Shown piece by piece: positions 51,998 through 58,376 of a DNA stretch of 63,364 nucleotides. Numbering within the stretch: position 1 is the first letter of the stretch; every line of letters starts with the position of its first letter. This DNA is from CAZWLY01 sp964634465 (GTDB lineage: Bacteria > Desulfobacterota > Desulfarculia > G963662305): assembly GCA_964634465.1 (NCBI GenBank), contig CAZWLY010000020.1, forward strand, positions 1-63,364, given 5' to 3'. The notes below the pieces were generated by a model, which was not told where the DNA came from, ran no database searches, and worked only from the letters and a program-made list of their open reading frames with translations. The position numbers and the translations under genes are program-made.

Positions 51998-52396
51998 CTA
52001 GAGCCACTCGCCCAGGGATTCGATCCGCCGGGCGAAAGCGTTCAGAAACTCATCGATGCCGGTTCGGTGCTCCTTGACCAAGGGGTAGATCTCGAACCGC
52101 TGGGGATCGATGCCGATCTCGGTCAGCAAGCCGGCCGCGCCCTTGGCCAGGGAACGGGCCCTCAGGTTGCCCTCGACGTACTGGCAGGTCTCGATGGCGC
52201 AAGGGATTAGGGCCACCCCCTTGGCCCCGGCCTCGAAAGCCCTCAGGATCATCGCCGGCTCGACCTTGGACGAGCAGGGCATTCGGACCAGCTTGTACTT
52301 GAAGCCGTTGGATGTTTCAAACTTCTCTGCGGCCAAGGCCCGCTGGCAGGCCAGGGCGATGAGCTGGGTGGGGGTGTCTTGACGTGATTCAGACAT
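51998..52396 (-). CDS. MvhD/FrhD-like iron-sulfur electron-transfer protein
   Basis: A 132-residue protein of the MvhD family, which carries a [2Fe-2S] cluster between hydrogenase and heterodisulfide reductase in methanogens. The Cys are in LVRMPCSSKVEPAMILRAFEAGAKGVALIPCAIETCQYVEGN. It is the first gene of the operon, 12 bp before the degenerate GltS-like gene. This gives the glutamate-synthase-like complex a port for electrons other than NADPH or plant-type ferredoxin. The partner is unknown. Confidence 0.82.
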   Translation of the reverse strand: MSESRQDTPTQLIALACQRALAAEKFETSNGFKYKLVRMPCSSKVEPAMILRAFEAGAKGVALIPCAIETCQYVEGNLRARSLAKGAAGLLTEIGIDPQRFEIYPLVKEHRTGIDEFLNAFARRIESLGEWL

Positions 52397-52436
52397 CTGA
52401 CTTCGCCTCGGGTGAAAGTGATTTTAAGCCCCGAAA

Positions 52437-52543
52437 CCCCCTCCAAAAGAGGGGGCAGGCAGGGATCTCTTCGCACCGCGAAGGGCGAGCCCGGCAACCG
52501 GTTCGCCGCGTCGAGCTCGGCTGGTCGCTACTGAGGTGCGAAT
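52437..52543 (-). ncRNA. Structured 5' leader of the glutamate-synthase-like operon
   Basis: On the minus strand the predicted start is just upstream of a perfect 8-bp stem TTCGCACC (52542-52535, reading 5' to 3') / GGTGCGAA (52477-52470). Inside it are CGAGC/GCTCG (52519-52515 with 52490-52486) and CGGC/GCCG stems. A hairpin CCCCCTC-TTTTG-GAGGGGG (52455-52437) follows before the first gene. This layout looks like a riboswitch or attenuator but matches no class I know. Confidence 0.45.
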
Positions 52544-52548
52544 AACCA

Positions 52549-52577
52549 AATAAACATGAACGATTTCCCTTTGTCAA
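52549..52577 (-). promoter_or_regulatory. Promoter of the glutamate-synthase-like operon
   Basis: On the minus strand: TTGACA (52577-52572), 17 bp, TTTATT (52554-52549). The leader to the first gene is about 145 nt. Confidence 0.6.
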
Positions 52578-52643
52578 TCCCGGAATGTAGTAATGGGCTG
52601 GTTTTTGGCGATGGTTTAACCGACCGGTTAAAAGTGGGTCGCG

Positions 52644-53177
52644 CTACTTGACCTTGTGTTTGGCCGACGGCTTGTGAGACGCCTTGGCGTTGAGCGGACT
52701 GTCGTAGCTCATCTTCACCTGGCGGGCCGTTTCGGACGAATCGCGACTGCCCAGGTCCTCTTCGGTCAGGCGGGGCCGCTTGACCACGGCCGGGGCCGGC
52801 CCGGAAGCCGCGGCCCGATCGGACGACGGCCGGGGGGTCTCGGGCCGGGGTACGGGCGGGAAGGCCCTTTTCATCTCCGGCAGGACTACTCTTTCCGGAA
52901 TCCAGACCACGGTGCCGACGGGCAGCGCGCCGGTGAAAGACAGATCGGGGTTGGCCGCCTCGATCTCCTTGGCCGCCTCGGCCCGGCCGGCGTAGTAGAG
53001 GGCCAGGAAGCTCAGGCTGTCGTCGGACTTCCAGACGTGGCGGACGAAGAGCGGCCCCTTCGGCTTGGCCGGCTCGACCTTTTCGGGGGGCTCTTGGCCG
53101 TACCAGCGGACCTCCTTCTTGCAGCCGACCGGCAAAATCAGGGCCAACACCAGGACAACCAGCCACCACTTCCGCAT
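52644..53177 (-). CDS. LysM-like lipoprotein
   Basis: A 177-residue lipoprotein. The signal has the lipobox LPVGC near residue 19, so Cys19 would be lipidated. Residues about 45-95 have the LysM-like pattern VWKSDDSLSFLALYYAG...ANPDLSFTGALPVGTVVWIP. The C-terminal part is Pro/Ser/Lys-rich and disordered. ATG 53177 is chosen because it gives a proper lipoprotein signal; the frame is open upstream. It follows the unknown gene below by 12 bp and probably binds peptidoglycan. Confidence 0.75.
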   Translation of the reverse strand: MRKWWLVVLVLALILPVGCKKEVRWYGQEPPEKVEPAKPKGPLFVRHVWKSDDSLSFLALYYAGRAEAAKEIEAANPDLSFTGALPVGTVVWIPERVVLPEMKRAFPPVPRPETPRPSSDRAAASGPAPAVVKRPRLTEEDLGSRDSSETARQVKMSYDSPLNAKASHKPSAKHKVK

Positions 53178-53188
53178 CGAAGCCCGCC

Positions 53189-53590
53189 TTATGGTTCCAC
53201 CAGGTAGGACGATTTTTGGATCCGCGTGTTCTTCTGTTGGCCGGCCAGGACCCGGAACAGCCGCTTCAAATAGACCGCCGCCCAGCAGTCCTCCTCCAGA
53301 TTGGCGATCAGCTCCTCGGCCTGCTTGGCGTGGGCGGGCGAGGCGCCGGCCTTGAGCTGAGCCCAGACCATTTCGGCCGCTCGTCGCCGGGCCTCCGGCC
53401 GGGTGGGCTGGGCCAGGGCCTGAGTGAGCAGGCAGCTCACCTCGGCCGCGGTCTCGGGCCTCGGGTCCTCCATCAAGGCGGCGATGCGCTGGTGGGCTTT
53501 GGGGTCGCGCTCCAGGACCAGAAGCTCCTCCCGCTCCCAGCGCTCGATGACTTCCTCCAACCCGACCGGGGTGTTCTCGCAACTCGCCAT
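53189..53590 (-). CDS. Hypothetical helical protein
   Basis: A 133-residue protein with the start set at ATG 53590 (MASCENTPVGLEEVIERW). It is predicted to be all-helical, with repeated Leu/Ala heptads and a C-terminal basic patch (KNTRIQKSSYLVEP). No signal peptide. I do not recognise the family. It is cotranscribed with the LysM-like lipoprotein. Confidence 0.55.
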   Translation of the reverse strand: MASCENTPVGLEEVIERWEREELLVLERDPKAHQRIAALMEDPRPETAAEVSCLLTQALAQPTRPEARRRAAEMVWAQLKAGASPAHAKQAEELIANLEEDCWAAVYLKRLFRVLAGQQKNTRIQKSSYLVEP

Positions 53591-53826
53591 GGTCGCATTG
53601 TGCCACAACGAACACCCCGGCCGCAAGGGACGGGGTATCGGCGGCGGATGCGGAGTCGTTCTTTTTCGCTGCAAGCTACGGGAAATGACTCCCCCCGCTG
53701 GGAGGATCGAAGAAAAAAGCGGGAGAAGTTTTCGGCGGGAAACTCCCTCCCGGCGGCGGGAATGTCGCCGGGGGCGGAAGCCGAAGGCAAATTTTGAAAA
53801 GAGGGTAGGGCCCGCTCATCTTAAAG
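53591..53826. other. Gap between convergent/adjacent minus-strand operons
   Basis: About 236 bp without a supported gene. It contains GC-rich inverted runs at 53745-53780. The promoter of the 53590 gene should lie here, but I see no convincing boxes. Confidence 0.4.
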
Positions 53827-53851
53827 CCCCCGGAGGGAAGGCCTCCGGGGG
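53827..53851 (-). terminator. Terminator of the TRAP transporter operon
   Basis: A perfect 10-bp stem CCCCCGGAGG/CCTCCGGGGG with a 5-nt loop, flanked by AAAG and CTTT, followed by TTTAAG on the minus strand, 18 bp after the dctM stop. Confidence 0.7.
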
Positions 53852-53869
53852 CGGGCTTTGTCCGTCGAT

Positions 53870-55168
53870 TTATCCCGTGTAGCCGAGGAAGAACTTCGGC
53901 GCCCACAACACGAAGTCAGGCCAGTAGGTCATGATGGCCAGGATCACCAACTGGATGAGGATGAAGGGCATCACCGCCCGGGTGACATAGATCAAGTCTC
54001 GGTTGGTCATCGCCCCGGTGATGTAGAGCGAGACGCCCATGGGCGGGGTGACGTAGCCGATGCCGAGGTTGATGGTCATCAACAGGCCGAAGTGAAGGAC
54101 GTCGATGTCGAACTCGTAGAGGATGGGCAGGAAGATCGGCGTCAGGATCAGGGTCGCCGAAATGATGTCCATGAACATGCCGACGAAGAGCAGCATGACG
54201 TTGATGATCAGCAGGAACACCCACGGCTGGGTGATGTGAGACACCACCGCCTCGGTGATCTTGGCCGGGATGGCCTCCAGGGTCAGGTACTTGCCGAAGA
54301 CGGTCGCCCCGGCGACGATGATCAGCAGCGTGGCCGAGGTGACGGCCGAGTTGACCGTGATCTGGAAGACCTCCTTGAGCTTCATGTCGCGGTGGATGAA
54401 TATCTCGACGACGAAGGCGTAGACCGAAGCGACCACCGCCGCCTCGTTGGCGGTGAAGGCGCCGGAGAAGATGCCGCCGAAGATGATCACCGGCAGCATC
54501 AGCGACCAGAAACCCTCCCGGTAGGCCTCGACCACCTCCTTGAAGCTCGGCGGCGGGGTGCGGACGTAGTCCTCCCGTCTCCGGAAGTAGAGGTAGGAGT
54601 AGACGGAGAAGCCGAAGATGATCAGCAAACCGGGCAGGAACCCGGTCATGAACAGACTCTCCAAAGAGCAAGCCGAGACCATGGAGTAGAGGATCATCGA
54701 GATCGACGGCGGAATGATGATCCCCAGGATGGGCGAGGTGGTCATGATGCCGATGGAGAAGCGTTCGTTGTACTTGTTCTCCATCAAGGCCGGGATCATG
54801 AAGCCGCCGATGGCGACCACCGTGGCCACGGTGGAGCCGGAGATGGCGCCGAACAGGCCGCAGGCGATGGTGCCGGCCATGGCCAGACCGCCGGGCAGCC
54901 AGCCGACGGTGACGTTGGCCATCTTGATCAGTTTGGAGACGATCGTCCCGGCGGTCATGACGTTGCCGCACAAAATAAAGAACAGCACCACCACCAGGGC
55001 GAACTTGTCCATGGAGCGGAACAGCGCCTGGGCCTGGATCATCAGCGGGATGTCGGTGAACCAGGCCACGCCGATGATGCCGGTGAAGAAAAGCGCCATG
55101 AAGACCGGCACGGTGGCGGCCATCATGCCCAACAGGAGCAGGAGCAGAATCAGATAGTAGGATTCCAT
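53870..55168 (-). CDS. dctM: TRAP transporter large permease (DctM type)
   Basis: A 432-residue polytopic membrane protein, the ion-driven transport subunit. It shows about 12 hydrophobic segments, with GGLAMAGTIACGLFGAISGSTVATVVAIGG, TTSPILGIIIPPSISMILYSMVS and NLGIGYVTPPMGVSLYITGAMTN, all TRAP-DctM hallmarks. It follows dctQ by 9 bp. Confidence 0.93.
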   Translation of the reverse strand: MESYYLILLLLLLGMMAATVPVFMALFFTGIIGVAWFTDIPLMIQAQALFRSMDKFALVVVLFFILCGNVMTAGTIVSKLIKMANVTVGWLPGGLAMAGTIACGLFGAISGSTVATVVAIGGFMIPALMENKYNERFSIGIMTTSPILGIIIPPSISMILYSMVSACSLESLFMTGFLPGLLIIFGFSVYSYLYFRRREDYVRTPPPSFKEVVEAYREGFWSLMLPVIIFGGIFSGAFTANEAAVVASVYAFVVEIFIHRDMKLKEVFQITVNSAVTSATLLIIVAGATVFGKYLTLEAIPAKITEAVVSHITQPWVFLLIINVMLLFVGMFMDIISATLILTPIFLPILYEFDIDVLHFGLLMTINLGIGYVTPPMGVSLYITGAMTNRDLIYVTRAVMPFILIQLVILAIMTYWPDFVLWAPKFFLGYTG

Positions 55169-55177
55169 ATCCGCCCC

Positions 55178-55681
55178 CTACTCCCCGGGTCCTTCGCTCT
55201 TGGCGGCCAGCCAGTCCCAGTACATGACCTGGATGGTGCGGATGAACATCATCGCGCCCATGACCGGCAGGATGGCGTAGAGGATGACCAGCGGGATTTG
55301 AAGGATGATCGTCTTTTGGAAAGTGGCTACCTGGAGCGAGGCCATCTTCCAACCGAGGAAGAAGATCATGACTGAATAGATGAGCGTGACGAAGTTGGAT
55401 AAATAACCTAGGGGTAGTTTGAGCCGCGGCACCAATTGAACCAGGGCGTCGATTTTGATCATCGACCGGTTTTTGATGGCCGACGAACAACCGATGAAAG
55501 TGGTGTAGATGATGACCTCTCGAACCAGTTCCTCGGACCAGGCCAGCGAGTAGTTGAATCCGTAGCGCAGCACGACGTTGATGAACATCGAGATCAGCGC
55601 GACCATCACCGTGATGAAGAGGGTCCACTCCTCGAAGAACGTGAGCGCGCGGTCTAGGGCGTTGAGGACCTTGCCGAACAT
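55178..55681 (-). CDS. dctQ: TRAP transporter small permease (DctQ type)
   Basis: A 167-residue membrane protein with four hydrophobic segments. The pattern FINVVLRYGFNYSLAWSEELVREVIIYTTFIGCSSAIKNRSMIKID is the DctQ signature. Lies between dctP and dctM. Confidence 0.9.
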   Translation of the reverse strand: MFGKVLNALDRALTFFEEWTLFITVMVALISMFINVVLRYGFNYSLAWSEELVREVIIYTTFIGCSSAIKNRSMIKIDALVQLVPRLKLPLGYLSNFVTLIYSVMIFFLGWKMASLQVATFQKTIILQIPLVILYAILPVMGAMMFIRTIQVMYWDWLAAKSEGPGE

Positions 55682-55710
55682 GAAGCGCCTCCACGGAGCA
55701 TGGCGAGCGA

Positions 55711-55740
55711 GACGGGAGGCCGCCCGGGCGGCCTCCCGTC
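55711..55740 (-). other. Long palindromic hairpin between dctP and dctQ
   Basis: GACGGGAGGCCGCCC followed directly by GGGCGGCCTCCCGTC is a perfect 30-bp palindrome. It sits after the dctP stop and before dctQ, where it may attenuate transcription so that more binding protein is made than permease. Confidence 0.6.
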
Positions 55741-55754
55741 GGCCGGGGCGGCTA

Positions 55755-56810
55755 CTAGTTGTAGCCCATCAACTTCTGAACTTTGGCCAAGTAGTCCGGG
55801 CCGATCTTGGAGGCCCACTCGTCGTGGACCACTTTGGATTTTTCCTTCAAAGTCGCCATGTCGGCGGCGGAGAGCTTGAAGAAGGTCACCTTGTCCTTCT
55901 CCTTGGCGCCCTTGATGGAGTCCAGCTCCTGCTTCTTGGACCCCTCACGGGCGATCTTGCACTGCTCGTGGACGACATCGGTGATCACCTTCTGGATGTC
56001 GGCCGGCAGGCCCTTGAACCAGGCCTTGTTGAAGATCCAGACGAACAGACCCTGGGCGTACTTGAGCTCGGTGTAGTACTTGGCCACCTCGAACTTCTTG
56101 GTGATGTAGCACACGGCCGGGGTGTGGTCCAAGCCGGTGATGACGCCCTGCTTGAGCGCCGTGGGCACGTCCGGCCAGGGCATGACCACCGGGTTGAGGC
56201 CCCAAGCCTTGTAGGTGGACTGGTTGACCGCCGCCTCGGCGATGCGGAACTTGACCTTCTTGGCGTCCGCGAGCGTCTTGACCGGGGTGGTCGTCGCCCA
56301 GCCGTACTGGCCGTAACCGGTGATGTCCAGGCCCATGATGCCCTGGTGCTCCATGCCGTCCAGGTAGTGTTGGAACAGCTCGCCGCTGGCCACGAACTTG
56401 TCCAGCTTCTCAAAGGTGTTGATCAAGAACGGCAGGTTGACGATGCCCATCCGCGGTCCGAGGTTGGTCGAGGCCACCGAGGAGCAGCTCATGCCCTGAA
56501 TGGCGCCGGTTTGCAGAAGGTTCAAGACCTCGACCTCGCCGCCCAACTGGGAGAAGGGGCGGTAGTCGAAGTAGACCTGGCCCTTCGAGGCCTTCCACAG
56601 GGCGTCCCTGATCATGATGCCGGCGCGCACGCCATACAGGACCGGGTGGGATACGTTGGAGACGATGACCTTGTACTTGGCGCCCTTGGGATCGAACTTG
56701 GGCATCCACGCCGCCATTGGGTTTTTCTTTTTGGCCATGGCCGGAGTCGCCATAAAGACCATGGCGATAACCAACACCAGCCCGACCAAGATCCACCTTT
56801 TCGCCCTCAT
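55755..56810 (-). CDS. dctP: TRAP transporter solute-binding protein (DctP type)
   Basis: A 351-residue periplasmic binding protein. Signal peptide residues 1-25 end in TPAMA. ATG 56810 has AAGGAGG upstream; earlier codons give no signal peptide. The conserved Arg that salt-bridges the ligand carboxylate is in KKVKFRIAEAAV near residue 170, which suggests an organic acid ligand. Exact substrate is unknown. Confidence 0.9.
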   Translation of the reverse strand: MRAKRWILVGLVLVIAMVFMATPAMAKKKNPMAAWMPKFDPKGAKYKVIVSNVSHPVLYGVRAGIMIRDALWKASKGQVYFDYRPFSQLGGEVEVLNLLQTGAIQGMSCSSVASTNLGPRMGIVNLPFLINTFEKLDKFVASGELFQHYLDGMEHQGIMGLDITGYGQYGWATTTPVKTLADAKKVKFRIAEAAVNQSTYKAWGLNPVVMPWPDVPTALKQGVITGLDHTPAVCYITKKFEVAKYYTELKYAQGLFVWIFNKAWFKGLPADIQKVITDVVHEQCKIAREGSKKQELDSIKGAKEKDKVTFFKLSAADMATLKEKSKVVHDEWASKIGPDYLAKVQKLMGYN

Positions 56811-56903
56811 GAGACCTCCTTGCTGCTGTGAGTGGGCTCCCAATACTCTCCCCCCCGCCGCCAAAAGGAGGCGGGTTCCCTCTGAAATGCTTATCTGCCG
56901 GGC

Positions 56904-57344
56904 CTAGTCCCGGCCATGCTTCAACAGCAGGACCGGCACCCGGCAGCGATGGGAGACGTAGGAGACTACGCTTCCCTGTAGCAGCTCTCCCAGTTCGGAG
57001 TACCCGCTCTCGGTGATGAAGACCATGTCAAAGCCTTCCTGCTTGGCGATGCGGCAAATGGTCGGCCCGGGCAAACCGGTTTCGAGGCGGAGCTCGACCG
57101 GGACGCCGTCTTTTCTCAACGGCTCCGCCGCCTCTTCCAACACCTCGACGCATCGCTCCCGGAGCTGGGCGTGAATCTTCTCCCTCAAGTCCCGGCCGAT
57201 GCCCCGATCGTCGAGGGTCTTTTCGTTGATCACGGTCAACAGAGTCACCGACAGCGGGACTTGCTGGTGGAATTTACGGGCGTAATTTTCAGCGGTTACG
57301 GAGTTCCGGCTTCGATCGACGGGCAGGAGCACCTTCAGCGCCAT
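56904..57344 (-). CDS. UspA-family universal stress protein
   Basis: A 146-residue UspA fold. It starts ALKVLLPVDRSRNSVTAENYA and ends with the region GYSELGELLQGSVVSYVSHRCRVPVLLLK. The usual ATP loop G-x2-G-x9-G(S/T) is only partly kept (SGYSELGELLQGSVVS), so ATP binding is likely but unproven. It lies upstream of dctP on the same strand with 93 bp between. Confidence 0.85.
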   Translation of the reverse strand: MALKVLLPVDRSRNSVTAENYARKFHQQVPLSVTLLTVINEKTLDDRGIGRDLREKIHAQLRERCVEVLEEAAEPLRKDGVPVELRLETGLPGPTICRIAKQEGFDMVFITESGYSELGELLQGSVVSYVSHRCRVPVLLLKHGRD

Positions 57345-57460
57345 AAGCTACCTCGAACCGATGACAGATTATCCTGACTCTTGCCCCCCCGACGACTCTC
57401 TTCTGGAGCGGCGTCCGCCTTCAGCGGCGATTCAGTTTTAAGTCAGGTTGAGGTTCGGTT

Positions 57461-57506
57461 GTTGAGTGAATGTTGTTGAGTGAATAATGTTGAGTGAATA
57501 ATGTTG
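57461..57506. repeat. Short tandem repeat in the leader of the UspA gene
   Basis: GTTGAGTGAAT occurs at 57461, 57475 and 57489, a 14-bp period, with a fourth partial GTTGA at 57503. It lies just after a minus-strand promoter, so it would be in the 5' UTR of the uspA-like mRNA. Confidence 0.7.
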
Positions 57507-57517
57507 ACCCTTTAGTC

Positions 57518-57547
57518 TTAATACCTTCCCCGAGGCTTAAATGTCAA
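57518..57547 (-). promoter_or_regulatory. Promoter reading toward the UspA gene
   Basis: On the minus strand TTGACA (57547-57542), 18 bp, TATTAA (57523-57518). It would give a leader of about 165 nt that contains the tandem repeat. Confidence 0.55.
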
Positions 57548-57603
57548 CACCTCAAAGCCGACAAACTCCCGAAATCGAGCCTAAATCACGGCTAAAGGGC
57601 TAG

Positions 57604-57627
57604 AAATACAGGCCGGAACCTGTATTT
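57604..57627 (-). terminator. Inverted repeat after the TetR gene
   Basis: A perfect 9-bp stem AAATACAGG/CCTGTATTT around a 6-nt loop, 34 bp after the TetR-gene stop, within an AT-rich stretch. Probably the tetR terminator, since A/T runs flank it on both strands; an operator role is possible. Confidence 0.45.
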
Positions 57628-57660
57628 AAAATATAGCTATAGTATAGCTTTGAGGGGTGA

Positions 57661-58260
57661 TTAACGGGCGGGCAGGTCCAGGAGTTTTTGCCAGCGGCGC
57701 ACCGAGCGCCGGCGGTGGGCGGCGATGCCCTGGACGTCGGGACGGTTGAGCCACAGCAGGCCCATGCCCTCGATGGAGGCGTTGATGTCGCTGGCGGTCA
57801 GGCCGGGGGCCAGGTCGCGGGGAATCTTGTCGCCGACGAGGGTCTCTTTCAGGAAGGCCTGGATCATCTCGATGCGATCGACGAAGTGCTCCTGAACCCG
57901 GGCGGCCACCCAGCGGTCGGAGCGACCGAGGACGACGAAGGAGTACCAGGCGGTCAGCAACTCGGGCTCTTCGGTGAGCAACTTTTCCTGACAGATGAAA
58001 AGCGAGGCCAGCTTGGTCCTGGGCGACTTGGCCGCCTCCCACAGCTCCCTGCGGCGGGCGTCGATGCGCTCCAGGATCCAATCCAGGGTCGCCCTGAAAA
58101 GCTCCGAGCGGGTCTTGTAGTGGTAGCTGACCGCTCCCTGACTGACGCCGGCCGCCTTGGCCACCTGGCGGATGGTCACGCCGTCCGGACCGCTGGAGGA
58201 CAGAAGGTCGATGACCGACCTCAGGATGTCGTCCCGTTTCTGTACCTCGGTCTGATTCAT
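57661..58260 (-). CDS. TetR-family transcriptional regulator
   Basis: A 199-residue repressor. The N-terminal HTH is GPDGVTIRQVAKAAGVSQGAVSYHYKTRSELFRATL, residues about 25-65. The C-terminal ligand domain is not assignable. ATG 58260 is preferred to GTG 58266. It is divergent from the GGDEF/HD-GYP gene, 116 bp away, and may regulate it. A minus-strand TTGACA lies at 58297-58292. Confidence 0.88.
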   Translation of the reverse strand: MNQTEVQKRDDILRSVIDLLSSSGPDGVTIRQVAKAAGVSQGAVSYHYKTRSELFRATLDWILERIDARRRELWEAAKSPRTKLASLFICQEKLLTEEPELLTAWYSFVVLGRSDRWVAARVQEHFVDRIEMIQAFLKETLVGDKIPRDLAPGLTASDINASIEGMGLLWLNRPDVQGIAAHRRRSVRRWQKLLDLPAR

Positions 58261-58376
58261 GGTCACAAGGTTTATTACGGCGGTGAGGGGCTGTCAAGTC
58301 GAACGAGGCGCCGAGCGTTGACCGATTCGGGAGAAACGTGTTATTTTTTCTCGTTATAGTGTCACATGGAGGGGCT

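Noticed and set aside
53591..53620. Sigma-54 promoter with TGGCAC before the 53590 gene
   Set aside because: TGGCAC is present on the minus strand but the -12 TTGC element at the right distance is not.
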